From: Janthinobacterium aquaticum
GTDB taxonomy: Bacteria; Pseudomonadota; Gammaproteobacteria; Burkholderiales; Burkholderiaceae_D
Length of the DNA stretch: 64,000 nt
Reading direction: 5' to 3'
Assembly: GCF_009208565.1 (NCBI RefSeq)
Contig: NZ_WFLK01000004.1
Span: forward strand, 310,001-374,000
Shown piece by piece: positions 25,541 through 33,620 of this stretch. Numbering within the stretch: position 1 is the stretch's first letter; each line of letters begins with the position of its first letter. Below the pieces are notes generated by a model. It was not told the origin of the DNA and made no database searches. It was given only the letters and a program-made list of their open reading frames with translations. A program made the position numbers and the translations under genes.

Positions 25541-26053
25541 TTATTGCTGTGCCGGCTCGATGGAAACGCGCAAACGGATGCGTTCGCCCGGATCGTAGGA
25601 CATGAGGCTCGTGTAATTGCGGCCGCGGTAATCATACGTGACCTGGTAGCCATTGTTGCGCGACTCCCAGTGATCGACCTGGCGGCATTGCTTGACGGCC
25701 TGTTCCTGCACGCCGCCCTGGTAATTGTTCTGGTTGTCGACGCGGTCGCCGACCACGGCACCGGCAATCGCGCCAGCTGCGGCGGCGGCCGTGCGACCGT
25801 TACCGCCACCGACCTGGCTGCCCAGCAGGGCGCCGGCGATGCCGCCGACAATCGAGCCGCCGGCGCTGCGCTGCTGTGGCGGCGCCTGAACCTGTACATA
25901 TTCCGTGCGGCATTCCTGGCGTGGGCGATTGATCTGCTCCACCTGAGGTACTACGCGCACGACCTTGCCGAAGTCCTCAAAGTCGGTAGCTTGCGCCATT
26001 GGCAGCGCGCCGAGACACAGGGCAGACATGATCAGTTTGGTTTGCAGGTTCAT
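25541..26053 (-). CDS. Glycine-zipper 2TM envelope protein (17-kDa antigen type)
   Basis: The 170-residue protein has a signal peptide (MNLQTKLIMSALCLGALPMAQA). A glycine-zipper double hydrophobic hairpin spans about 65-105 (GGSIVGGIAGALLGSQVGGG ... AAGAIAGAVVGDRV), the pattern of Rickettsia 17-kDa surface antigen/YMGG proteins. A Cys-containing C-terminal beta region follows. It probably inserts in or associates with the outer membrane; function unproven. ATG 26053 has GAGG 11 nt upstream. Confidence 0.85.
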   Translation of the reverse strand: MNLQTKLIMSALCLGALPMAQATDFEDFGKVVRVVPQVEQINRPRQECRTEYVQVQAPPQQRSAGGSIVGGIAGALLGSQVGGGNGRTAAAAAGAIAGAVVGDRVDNQNNYQGGVQEQAVKQCRQVDHWESRNNGYQVTYDYRGRNYTSLMSYDPGERIRLRVSIEPAQQ

Positions 26054-26441
26054 TTTATCGCCTCGTTGATGTTGACTTTGCGGGTATTGCTTTAATGTGA
26101 GTCCAGTGTAATGCGCTTGTCGCCAGCGAAGCAAAATGCGTGGCAACAAAATGTAACAGCCAGCGGCCTTTACCCCTCAGCCTGTAACATGCGCTTGCAT
26201 TCGATACAAGATGATGTAATGGCTGGAAGATCATCGTTTGTAACAAATCTTGCGTTCGATATCATATTCGGGTTGATTCGTGCAGGACAACAAGTTACCC
26301 TAATACGCGTATGGCTTATAAAATCGTAATCGCATCACAATGCAGATCGAGCCTCTGCGTGCGCATTGACCCGCGTGCGAGGATGTAATAAGAATGCTGG
26401 TCAGAACAGATCCATACATAACCGGTCGATTTGAGGGAAAA
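26054..26441. promoter_or_regulatory. 388-bp divergent region with two degenerate direct repeats
   Basis: No coding signal. It contains two similar blocks on the plus strand: 26183-26209 (TGTAACA, 5 nt, TTGCATTCGATACAA) and 26239-26264 (TGTAACA, 4 nt, TTGCGTTCGATATCA), 56 bp apart, which look like tandem binding sites. A third TGTAACA is at 26152-26158. I see no confident promoter. GAGGGA at 26433-26438 is the ribosome binding site of the barstar gene. Confidence 0.4.
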
Positions 26442-26840
26442 ATGAGTTTGTTAATAACCGTGCCGCCCAACCTTGTCCAGTCCATTCGCGCCTTTCGCGT
26501 GACCGAGTTACAAGAAGAGGCGAGTCGCCTCGGGCAGCATTTCTTATACGCCCACTGCAACGCCGGTCTCACCAAACAGCAAGTCATCGGTATTATCGCA
26601 GAAGCATTTCAGTTTCCTAAAAGCCTGGCCAAGAATTTCGATGCGCTGCGCGTTTGCCTGACGGACACCATGTTCAAGGCCGGTACGCAAACCGGTTTCC
26701 TGGTGGTGCTTGAGCAATTGCCCAATACCCAGAAATTTGACAAGGAAGCGCGCGAGACCCTGCTCGACGTGTTTCGCGACGCTGCCGACTACTGGGCCGA
26801 GAAAAAAGTGCCTTTCCGCGTCTTCTATTCGTTTGAGTAA
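26442..26840 (+). CDS. Barstar-family protein (orphan ribonuclease inhibitor fold)
   Basis: The 132-residue protein is recognisable as barstar-like by the segment FPKSLAKNFDALRVCLTD at about 59-76, matching the family's F-G-x-N-x-D-A-L-x-D-x-L motif, and by the acidic C-terminal helix. Barstars bind and block secreted barnase-type RNases. No RNase gene of that type is in the window, so this is a stand-alone inhibitor, as seen with E. coli YhcO. The start at 26442 is favoured by GAGGGA; an upstream ATG at 26394 has no ribosome binding site. Confidence 0.85.
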   Translation: MSLLITVPPNLVQSIRAFRVTELQEEASRLGQHFLYAHCNAGLTKQQVIGIIAEAFQFPKSLAKNFDALRVCLTDTMFKAGTQTGFLVVLEQLPNTQKFDKEARETLLDVFRDAADYWAEKKVPFRVFYSFE

Positions 26841-26960
26841 ATGCTTGCTATGCCTGTTATGGCCTGAAATCATGGCTTGAAGGCTGCTGGAAGTGCGGCG
26901 CGCCGGCCAACTACCTGCTGCCGGTCGTATGTTGCGACGCAACAATCCTGCCTGCCTTTC

Positions 26961-26996
26961 TTGGTACCACCTGTTATAGCGGGTACAATGCGCGCT
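26961..26996 (+). promoter_or_regulatory. purN: purN promoter, possibly giving a leaderless mRNA
   Basis: TTGGTA (26961-26966), 17-bp spacer, TACAAT (26984-26989). The expected start point, about 7 nt after the -10 box, coincides with the ATG at 26997, and no Shine-Dalgarno precedes that ATG. A perfect 7-bp dyad TGTTGCG-A-CGCAACA lies upstream at 26930-26944. Confidence 0.5.
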
Positions 26997-27605
26997 ATGA
27001 AAAATATCGTTATTCTCATTTCCGGACGCGGCAGCAATATGGAAGCGGTCGTGCGCGCCGCGCAAGCCGAACAATGGCCTGCCCGTATTGCCGCTGTCAT
27101 CAGCAACCGTGCCGACGCCCAGGGGCTGGTATTTGCTGCCGAACAGGGAATAGCGACCGCCGTGGTGGCCAACAAGGACTATGCCAGCCGCGAGGCGTTC
27201 GACGCCGCGCTGCAGGAAGTGATCGACGGTTTTGCCCCCGACCTGGTGGTGCTGGCCGGCTTCATGCGCATCCTGACGGCGCCGTTCGTCGAGCATTACG
27301 CCGGACGCATGCTCAATATCCATCCGTCGCTGCTGCCGCTGTTCCCGGGCATGGCAACCCACCGCCAGGCACTTGAAGCGGGCGTCAGCGAACATGGCGC
27401 CACCGTGCATTTCGTTACTGCCGAACTCGACCATGGCCCGGCCGTGGCAAGTGCGGTGGTGCCGGTCCTGCCGGGCGATACGGAAGACAGCTTATCGGCG
27501 CGCGTGCTGGTACAGGAACATCTGCTTTACCCGCGCGCCATCCGCCTGTTTATCGACGATAAACTGTTGATCGAGCATGGCCAGGTCCGCGTGGACCCTC
27601 AATAA
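26997..27605 (+). CDS. purN: Phosphoribosylglycinamide formyltransferase
   Basis: Folate-dependent GAR transformylase of de novo purine synthesis, 202 residues. Diagnostic motifs: N-terminal ISGRGSN phosphate loop (8-14), catalytic N-I-H-P-S-L-L-P-x-F-P-G (Asn/His) near 100-112, and the Asp of ELDHGP near 144. ATG 26997 gives the standard N-terminus; ATG 26988 is also in frame and would add three residues. It is 18 bp upstream of the RNA methyltransferase gene and probably co-transcribed with it. Confidence 0.96.
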   Translation: MKNIVILISGRGSNMEAVVRAAQAEQWPARIAAVISNRADAQGLVFAAEQGIATAVVANKDYASREAFDAALQEVIDGFAPDLVVLAGFMRILTAPFVEHYAGRMLNIHPSLLPLFPGMATHRQALEAGVSEHGATVHFVTAELDHGPAVASAVVPVLPGDTEDSLSARVLVQEHLLYPRAIRLFIDDKLLIEHGQVRVDPQ

Positions 27606-27623
27606 TTTACAGGAAGAACAACA

Positions 27624-28940
27624 ATGAGATTGCCTCCAGCGATACTTGCCAATGCTGAAGAAGTATTGCGCGAAATTTTACGATTCACGGCCCCGGCCGA
27701 TACCACCTTGTCGCGCTATTTCCGCGACCATCCGCGCCTCGGTGCGCGCGAACGCGGTGCTGTTGCCGAAGGCATTTATGCCGTGCTGCGCAACAAATCG
27801 TTCTTTACCGACTTTGCCGAAGCGGGCAACGGCCCGACCATGCGCCGCCTGACCATTCTGGGTCTGGCCGAAGCGATGGGCGCCGACTCGCTGGGCGGCC
27901 TGACGGAAGAAGAAACCGAATGGCTTGAACGCATCAAGCAGATCGACCGCAGCCTGATGCCGGCCGCCATGCGCGCCAACGTGCCGAAATGGCTGTTCGA
28001 CAAGCTGATCGCGCAGTTTGGCGAAGAAGAAACCATGCTGCTGTGTAACGCCCTCAATTCGCCGGCACCGCTCGATCTGCGTGTCAATTCGCTCAAGTCC
28101 ACGCGTGAAGACGTGATGCTGGCGCTGGCCGAAGCACCGATCCTGAGCACGCCGACACCGTTTGCCCCGCTGGGCCTGCGCGTGGTGAAAAAGCCGTCGC
28201 TGCAAAACTTGCCGCTGTTCCAGAGCGGCGCCATCGAAGTGCAGGATGAAGGCAGCCAGATCCTGTCGCAGATCGTCGGCGCCAAGCGCGGCGAGATGGT
28301 GGTGGACTTCTGCGCCGGCGCCGGCGGCAAGACGCTGGCACTGGGCGCGCTGATGCGCAATACCGGCCGCCTGTACGCGTTTGATGTATCGGAAAAACGC
28401 CTGGCCAAGCTCAAGCCGCGCATGGCCCGTAGCGGCCTGTCGAACGTGCATCCGGTGCAGATCGCGCATGAGCGCGACGCCAAGATCAAGCGTCTGGCCG
28501 GCAAGATCGACCGCGTGCTGGTCGATGCACCGTGCAGCGGCCTGGGTACCCTGCGCCGCAATCCGGACGTGAAATGGCGCCAACAGCCTACCGCGATTGC
28601 CGAATTGCAGGCCAAGCAGGCCGGCATCCTGGCTGGCGCGGCGCGTCTGGTCAAGGGCGGCGGCCGCCTGGTGTATGCGACCTGCAGTTTCCTCAATGAA
28701 GAAAACGATGTGATCGCCGAGCAGTTCCTGGCTGCGCATCCTGACTTCGTGCTGGTGCCGATGAACAAGGTGCTGGCCGAGCAGAAGATCGAACTGGAAA
28801 TGGGCGACTATCTGAAACTGCTGCCGCACCAGCACCAGACCGATGGTTTCTTTGCTGCCGTCTTCGAGCGCAAGCCGATGCCAAAAAAAGTGTTTGCCGA
28901 AGCCAAGCCGGCCGAAGCTGCTGAAGATAGCGCCGAGTAA
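27624..28940 (+). CDS. RsmB/RsmF-family RNA m5C methyltransferase
   Basis: SAM-dependent cytosine-5 RNA methyltransferase of the RsmB/NOP2/SUN family, 438 residues. SAM motif I is DFCAGAGGKTLALG near 232-245. The two family cysteines are present: motif IV DAPCSGLGTLRRNPD near 297 and motif VI YATCSF near 352; motif VI Cys is the nucleophile and motif IV Cys releases the product. An N-terminal helical region (1-150) resembles the NusB-like RNA-binding part of RsmB. Whether it is the C967 or another rRNA enzyme is not decidable. AGGAAGAA provides the ribosome binding site. Confidence 0.9.
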   Translation: MRLPPAILANAEEVLREILRFTAPADTTLSRYFRDHPRLGARERGAVAEGIYAVLRNKSFFTDFAEAGNGPTMRRLTILGLAEAMGADSLGGLTEEETEWLERIKQIDRSLMPAAMRANVPKWLFDKLIAQFGEEETMLLCNALNSPAPLDLRVNSLKSTREDVMLALAEAPILSTPTPFAPLGLRVVKKPSLQNLPLFQSGAIEVQDEGSQILSQIVGAKRGEMVVDFCAGAGGKTLALGALMRNTGRLYAFDVSEKRLAKLKPRMARSGLSNVHPVQIAHERDAKIKRLAGKIDRVLVDAPCSGLGTLRRNPDVKWRQQPTAIAELQAKQAGILAGAARLVKGGGRLVYATCSFLNEENDVIAEQFLAAHPDFVLVPMNKVLAEQKIELEMGDYLKLLPHQHQTDGFFAAVFERKPMPKKVFAEAKPAEAAEDSAE

Positions 28941-28951
28941 GTTGTTCCCAG

Positions 28952-29011
28952 CGGCCGCTTGAAGCGGCCGTTTGTCTTGCCAGCCAGCCCGTTCGCGGCT
29001 GGCTTTGTTTT
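28952..29011 (+). terminator. double hairpin between methyltransferase and MscS genes
   Basis: First hairpin CGGCCGCTT-G-AAGCGGCCG (28952-28970) followed by TTTGT. Second hairpin GCCAGC ... GCTGGC (about 28980-29003) followed by TTTGTTTTT. The second has a usable T-tract and should terminate the purN operon. Confidence 0.7.
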
Positions 29012-29031
29012 TACTACCCCTCCCGACCGCC

Positions 29032-30384
29032 ATGAATGAAACGCCGCTGCTCAATCTGATTACCGACTTTGTCGACGACTTCCGTCAGCCGGCCATTCTG
29101 TGGCAGGCATTGGTGATCGTGTCTTGCCTGGTGCTGAGCTGGCTGATGGTGCGCCAGCTGCGCAGCGTACTCAAGCAGCGGGCCGATACGACGACGCCGC
29201 CGGTCAGCGCCGTAGTGCGCGCTCGCACCGAAAGCTTTATCCGCATCCTGACGCCGGTGCTGACGGCTTTGCTGCTGGGCGTGTCGCAGCATTTCCTGGC
29301 CAAGTGGCAAAGCGTCAACCTGATCAGTATTGCCATTCCGCTGTGTACTTCGATGGCGCTGGTGCGCTTCGGCTTTTATGTGTTGCGCCGCATCTTTGCG
29401 CGGCACGGCGAAGTCAGTCCGACCATGCATATGCTGGAAAAGGTGTTTACCATCGTGGTCTGGCTCGGCATGGCCTTGTATATCACGGGCTTGTGGCCGG
29501 AGCTGCATGAATTCCTGGAAAGCGTGATCGTGCCGCTGGGGCGCAACAAGGTGTCGCTGGCAACCATTTTGCAGGCGGCCATTTCGGTGGCCGTGCTGAT
29601 GGTGCTGGCCATGTGGGCCGGCACGGCGCTCGATGACCGCCTGATGAAAATGCAGGGCCTGCATTCATCCTTGCGGGTGGTGATGTCGCGCATGGGCCGC
29701 GCCGTGCTGGTGCTGGTGTCGGTGCTGGTCAGCCTGTCGTTGGTGGGCATCGACCTGACCGTGCTGTCCGTCTTTGGCGGCGCCTTTGGCGTGGCACTGG
29801 GTTTTGGCCTGCAGAAAATTGCCGCCAACTTTGTCTCCGGCTTCATTATCCTGCTCGACCGCAGCCTGACCATCGGCGACATGATTACGGTTGGCGCCTT
29901 CAGCGGCAAGGTCACGCAGATCAATACGCGTTATACCGTGCTGTTGGGCGGCGATGGCGTGGAATCGATCGTGCCCAACGAGATGCTGATCTCCGGCGGC
30001 GTGCAGAACATGTCGTTGTCGAATCGCATGGTGTGGTTGTCGACGACCGTATCGGTAGGCTATGAAACCGATATCGACTTTATCTTCCCGCTGCTGGAGC
30101 AGGCGGCGGCCAGCGTGCCGCGTGTGGTACAGAGCAAGCCGCCGTCGGCCACGCTGGTGCGCTTTGGCGCCGATGGTCTGGACCTGCAGATAGGTTTCTG
30201 GATTGCCGACCCGGAAAATGGCACGGGCGGGGTGAAATCGAATGTGAACCGGGCCATTTGGCGTACATTGCAGGAACATAAAGTCACTGTGCCGTTCCCG
30301 CAGCGCGAATTGCGGATCGTCGGCGCGGCGTCGCCGGCTTTAGCAGCCGTCGCAGACAGTGATCAAGCTGCCAACCCCGCCTGA
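29032..30384 (+). CDS. Small-conductance mechanosensitive channel (MscS family)
   Basis: Inner-membrane channel that opens on hypo-osmotic shock, 450 residues. About five hydrophobic spans precede the pore helix, more than the three of E. coli MscS. The conserved pore-lining Gly/Ala helix and the following G-L-Q-K-I-A-A-N-F-V-S-G-F segment are at about 240-272. The beta domain follows with the signature around VPNEML (about 318). The C-terminal about 20 residues are Ala-rich and low complexity. Start at ATG 29032; upstream in-frame codons lie within the terminator. Confidence 0.92.
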   Translation: MNETPLLNLITDFVDDFRQPAILWQALVIVSCLVLSWLMVRQLRSVLKQRADTTTPPVSAVVRARTESFIRILTPVLTALLLGVSQHFLAKWQSVNLISIAIPLCTSMALVRFGFYVLRRIFARHGEVSPTMHMLEKVFTIVVWLGMALYITGLWPELHEFLESVIVPLGRNKVSLATILQAAISVAVLMVLAMWAGTALDDRLMKMQGLHSSLRVVMSRMGRAVLVLVSVLVSLSLVGIDLTVLSVFGGAFGVALGFGLQKIAANFVSGFIILLDRSLTIGDMITVGAFSGKVTQINTRYTVLLGGDGVESIVPNEMLISGGVQNMSLSNRMVWLSTTVSVGYETDIDFIFPLLEQAAASVPRVVQSKPPSATLVRFGADGLDLQIGFWIADPENGTGGVKSNVNRAIWRTLQEHKVTVPFPQRELRIVGAASPALAAVADSDQAANPA

Positions 30385-30412
30385 TTCGGGCCTTCGCGCC
30401 ACTTCTTCACCT

Positions 30413-30442
30413 TTGCGGCCCCTGCCTTTTAGGGGGTACAAT
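30413..30442 (+). promoter_or_regulatory. desaturase promoter
   Basis: TTGCGG (30413-30418), 18-bp spacer, TACAAT (30437-30442), giving a leader of about 70 nt before the desaturase ATG at 30521. The -10 box is good, the -35 moderate. Confidence 0.45.
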
Positions 30443-30520
30443 GACGTTTGAATTATTCAAATCCCCGCCTTCAGCCGCGCTGGAGCAATTGTGAGCCTGG
30501 CTCGCTTATCTGGAGTATTA

Positions 30521-31729
30521 ATGACCTTGAGTTCCGTTTTACACGACGTTCTGCAGTTTATGGATACGGGTTTGATGAATTTGTCGGGTTGGCAAATTTT
30601 CCTCTACACCATGATCGTCACGCATATCACGATTGCCAGTGTCACGATCTACCTGCATCGTCACCAGGCGCACCGTGCGCTGGAGTTACACGCCATTCCC
30701 AGTCATTTCTTCCGTTTCTGGCTGTGGCTGACCACGGGTCAGGTGACCAAGGAGTGGGCCGCGATTCACCGCAAGCATCACGCCAAGTGCGATACCGAAG
30801 AAGATCCGCACAGCCCGGTCACGCGCGGCATCAAGAAAGTGTTCTGGGAAGGCGCTGAACTGTATCGCGCCGAATCGAAAAACCTGGAAACCATGGCCAA
30901 ATACGGCCATGGTACGCCAACCGACTGGATCGAACGTCATCTGTACACCAAATACAGCTGGTTGGGCGTGGTGATCCTGTTGTTCGTGAACTTTGCCCTG
31001 TTTGGCGTGCTCGGCATTTCGGTCTGGGCTGTCCAGATGGTGTGGATACCGCTGACTGCGGCCGGCATCATCAACGGTATCGGTCACTATTGGGGCTACC
31101 GCAACTATGACTGCGCTGACGCAGCCACCAACATCATCCCTTTCGGTATCCTGATCGGCGGCGAAGAGCTCCATAACAACCATCATACGTATGCAACGTC
31201 GGCCAAGCTGTCGTCGAAATGGTATGAGTTCGATATTGGCTGGGGCTATATCCGCACTTTGGAAATCCTGCGCCTGGCCAAGGTGAAAAAACTGGCGCCC
31301 GAACCGAAGTTCTTGGATGGCAAGCTGGAAGCCGATTTCGAGACGCTGCAGTCAGTGATTGCCAACCGCTATGATGTGATGGCCAAATATGCCAAGTCAA
31401 TCAAGCTGGCCTGGAAGGAAGAGCTGGAACACCTGAAGCACAAGGCCGAACTGGAAAAGCCGTTCCTCAAATCGTCGCGCAAGCTCCTGCAGCGCGAACC
31501 GGCCAAGCTGGCCGAGGTCCATCACGAACAGTTGTCGGAATTGTTCCAACACAGCAAGGCACTCGAAACCATGCACCATATGCGCGTGGAACTGGGCGCC
31601 ATCTGGGAGCGTTCGCACTTTACACGCGAGCAACTGCTGCACAAGCTGCAAGACTGGTGCAACCGCGCCGAAGGGTCGGGTATCAAGTCGCTGCAGGAGT
31701 TTTCGCTGCGCTTGCGCAGTTACGCGTAA
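30521..31729 (+). CDS. Acyl-lipid/acyl-CoA fatty acid desaturase
   Basis: Membrane di-iron desaturase, 402 residues, that introduces a cis double bond (probably delta-9) into saturated acyl chains to adjust membrane fluidity. The three histidine boxes are intact: HRHQAH near 46-51, HRKHH at 83-87, HNNHH near 218-222. Two paired hydrophobic segments lie between boxes. The C-terminal about 120 residues are helical, charged and membrane-free. ATG 30521 follows GGAG at 30511-30514 and is preferred over the in-frame GTG at 30491. It is convergent with rpmG across a REP pair. Confidence 0.93.
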   Translation: MTLSSVLHDVLQFMDTGLMNLSGWQIFLYTMIVTHITIASVTIYLHRHQAHRALELHAIPSHFFRFWLWLTTGQVTKEWAAIHRKHHAKCDTEEDPHSPVTRGIKKVFWEGAELYRAESKNLETMAKYGHGTPTDWIERHLYTKYSWLGVVILLFVNFALFGVLGISVWAVQMVWIPLTAAGIINGIGHYWGYRNYDCADAATNIIPFGILIGGEELHNNHHTYATSAKLSSKWYEFDIGWGYIRTLEILRLAKVKKLAPEPKFLDGKLEADFETLQSVIANRYDVMAKYAKSIKLAWKEELEHLKHKAELEKPFLKSSRKLLQREPAKLAEVHHEQLSELFQHSKALETMHHMRVELGAIWERSHFTREQLLHKLQDWCNRAEGSGIKSLQEFSLRLRSYA

Positions 31730-31760
31730 GCGCGCTCAGACGAGCTCGTCAACATGGCAT

Positions 31761-31853
31761 GTAGGTCGGATTAGCCTGGCATAGCCAGGCGTAATCCGAC
31801 AATGCGCAGCCGATCTTGTCGGATTACGCCGCTGCGCGGCTAATCCGACCTAC
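31761..31853. repeat. REP-like pair R4
   Basis: Left element GTAGGTCGGATTA at 31761 with inner helix GCCTGGC-ATA-GCCAGGC. Right element about 31816-31853 with inner helix GCCGC-TGC-GCGGC, ending CCTAC. The heads point outward. It lies between the convergent desaturase and rpmG genes, before their shared terminator. Confidence 0.85.
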
Positions 31854-31880
31854 TAGCGGCATTGCCGCTTGGTTTGACCA

Positions 31881-31912
31881 AAAAAAAAACCGCTCATCGA
31901 GCGGTTTTTTTT
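31881..31912. terminator. bidirectional terminator, desaturase / rpmBG
   Basis: ACCGCTC-ATC-GAGCGGT hairpin flanked by nine A and eight T, so it works in both directions. It is 20 bp after the rpmG stop (minus strand). Confidence 0.92.
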
Positions 31913-31931
31913 AAAGCAAACACAATCTCAA

Positions 31932-32099
31932 TTACTTGATCTTGGTTTCTTTGTACGTTACGTGCTTGCGTGCTTTAGGATCAAATTTCATGATCTCCAT
32001 TTTTGCAGGCGTCGTACGCTTGTTTTTGGTAGTCGTGTAAAAGTGACCCGTACCAGCAGTCGACTCCAACTTGATTTTGTCGCGGCCTGTTTTTGCCAT
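31932..32099 (-). CDS. rpmG: 50S ribosomal protein L33
   Basis: A 55-codon gene. It begins [16 protein letters not shown] and ends [14 protein letters not shown], the invariant L33 termini. The protein lacks the CxxC zinc ribbon of the C+ paralogue, as is normal for the proteobacterial form. AGGGAGC is upstream of the ATG at 32099. It lies 22 bp downstream of rpmB in the standard rpmB-rpmG operon. Confidence 0.97.
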   Translation of the reverse strand: MAKTGRDKIKLESTAGTGHFYTTTKNKRTTPAKMEIMKFDPKARKHVTYKETKIK

Positions 32100-32121
32100 G
32101 ATAGCTCCCTTGTTCTGCTAA

Positions 32122-32358
32122 TTAGACTTTTTCGCCACGAGCGCGCATATCGGTCAATACGGCGTCGATGCCGACTTTGTCGATGACGCGCAGACCGGCG
32201 TTGGACAAACGCAGGGAGACCCAGCGGTTTTCAGATTCAACAAAAATACGACGATTTTGCAGGTTAGGCAAAAAACGACGTTTGGTTTTGTTGTTTGCAT
32301 GGGAAACATTGTTGCCGACCATCGGCTTCTTCCCAGTGACTTGGCAAACACGTGCCAT
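32122..32358 (-). CDS. rpmB: 50S ribosomal protein L28
   Basis: A 78-residue basic ribosomal protein beginning [12 protein letters not shown] with the conserved N-N-V-S-H-A-x-N-K-T-K-R-R segment. AAGGAG precedes ATG 32358. It is the first gene of rpmBG. The strong AT-rich promoter upstream fits high expression. Confidence 0.98.
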   Translation of the reverse strand: MARVCQVTGKKPMVGNNVSHANNKTKRRFLPNLQNRRIFVESENRWVSLRLSNAGLRVIDKVGIDAVLTDMRARGEKV

Positions 32359-32398
32359 GGCGCACTCCTTAAAGACATTCCACAATTGGAAAAACGAG

Positions 32399-32427
32399 AG
32401 TATATCTAAAAAAATCAGGTTTATCAA
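32399..32427 (-). promoter_or_regulatory. rpmBG promoter
   Basis: On the minus strand TTGATA (32427-32422), 17-bp spacer, TATACT (32404-32399). The upstream minus-strand sequence is very AT-rich (A/T runs at 32450-32480), like an UP element. This and the radC 3' end account for the 213-bp gap. Confidence 0.82.
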
Positions 32428-32571
32428 TGACTTGCGAAAAACAATTGTTTCTTGTTGTATTTAAAAAATTTAACAATTTCGGATATCAAGTGCAAAAACA
32501 TGATTTTCAGAGTCGGTGAAGTTGCGCTATGTCCTTGTTTACAATGGGTTAACTTTGGAACGAGGGGAGCC

Positions 32572-33246
32572 TTAAAGCTGGCCATGTTCGGCAAAAGAGT
32601 GCACCCGATGGCCTGCCACCACAAAATGATCGAGCACGCGGATATCGACCAGCGACAGCGCCTGCGCCAGTGCGCGCGTCAGCAGCAGGTCCGAGTCGCT
32701 CGGTTCGGGCGAGCCGGAAGGGTGGTTATGGGCCAGCATGATGCTGGCGGCATTGTGTTGCAGCGCCTGCTTGACCACTTCGCGCGGATAAACGCTGGTA
32801 TGCGTCAAGGTGCCGCGAAACATTTCTTCGCTGCAGATCAGACGGTTTTTGACATCCAGAAACAAGACATGAAAGGCTTCATGCGTCAGGTGCGCCAGAC
32901 ACAGGCGCAGATAGTCCTTGACGGCCTGCGGCGAATTGAGCACCTGGCCCGTCTGCAATTCCTCCACCATGGCGCGCCGCGCCAGCTCCAGCACCGCTTG
33001 CAACTGCGCAAACTTGGCGCTGCCCATGCCATGTACGGCAGAGAAACTATCGAGGTTGGCGCCAAACAAGCCCTTGAGCGAGCCAAAATGTTCCACGGTC
33101 TCGCGCGCCAGTTGCACCGCGCTCTTGCCGCGCACGCCGGTGCGCAGGAAAACGGCCAGCAGTTCAGCGTCCGACAGCGACTGCGCGCCGTCTTCGATCA
33201 GCCGTTCGCGCGGGCGCTCCCGTTCGGGCCAGTCCTTGATCGCCAT
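32572..33246 (-). CDS. radC: RadC/JAB-domain protein
   Basis: The 224-residue protein has an N-terminal helix-hairpin-helix-like region and a C-terminal JAB/MPN metalloprotease-like domain. JAMM ligands are present: HNHPSG followed by S-D-x-D (HxHPSG-x-x-x-P-S-x-x-D) near 172-185, plus Glu in the upstream strand. Despite the name, a role in DNA repair is not supported experimentally; its substrate is unknown. ATG 33246 begins [16 protein letters not shown], the standard RadC start. No operon partners. Confidence 0.94.
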   Translation of the reverse strand: MAIKDWPERERPRERLIEDGAQSLSDAELLAVFLRTGVRGKSAVQLARETVEHFGSLKGLFGANLDSFSAVHGMGSAKFAQLQAVLELARRAMVEELQTGQVLNSPQAVKDYLRLCLAHLTHEAFHVLFLDVKNRLICSEEMFRGTLTHTSVYPREVVKQALQHNAASIMLAHNHPSGSPEPSDSDLLLTRALAQALSLVDIRVLDHFVVAGHRVHSFAEHGQL

Positions 33247-33362
33247 GCCATCTCCTCCATGACGTTTGTCATCTCTATGCTCTTCATATCGCCAAGGCCC
33301 GGGCAGCGGTACGGTTTTGCGCAAACAGTGGCGAGAAAAGCACAGCAAATTGACAAAAGTGA

Positions 33363-33509
33363 TCTGAGGATTCGTTTGAAAGCGCCTATGAGGCCAATGG
33401 CAAGATCAATGTTACCGCCCAGATGGGCTTTTCCAGCGAGACGCGCGAGGATGTGCTGGCCTTGCTGGACAGCTTGCCCAATGTAGCCGAGACCGTCGCC
33501 GCCAATTAA
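33363..33509 (+). pseudogene. 48-codon coding-like remnant, C-terminal end only
   Basis: Between radC and fkpB the plus strand has an in-frame stretch from just after a TGA (33360-33362) to TAA (33507-33509). Codon usage is strongly coding-like (mostly G/C third bases), giving residues such as [15 protein letters not shown] and LALLDSLPNVAETVAAN. The first in-frame ATG is at 33423, leaving only 28 codons, and no ribosome binding site precedes it. I read it as the 3' end of a gene whose front part was lost. The family is not recognised. The rest of the 374-bp gap (33247-33620) shows no coding signal. Confidence 0.5.
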
Positions 33510-33620
33510 GGCGCATGGCAGGCACTGCGCGCTCTTGCCGCTTCTTTGACAGGGCGATGGGGCGCGCAAGCTCAGGGTGGCTTACAATATCGCTTTGTAT
33601 CGGCCACCTGAAAAATCATT

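Noticed and set aside
22788-25598. Plus-strand open frame of 936 codons opposite the gspE-like and spermidine-synthase-like genes
   Set aside because: It spans two real genes and their gap on the other strand; composition is typical of antisense frames in GC-rich DNA.
26394-26441. Upstream ATG extension of the barstar gene
   Set aside because: The added 16 residues precede a start with a good GAGGGA site at 26442 and do not match the family N-terminus.
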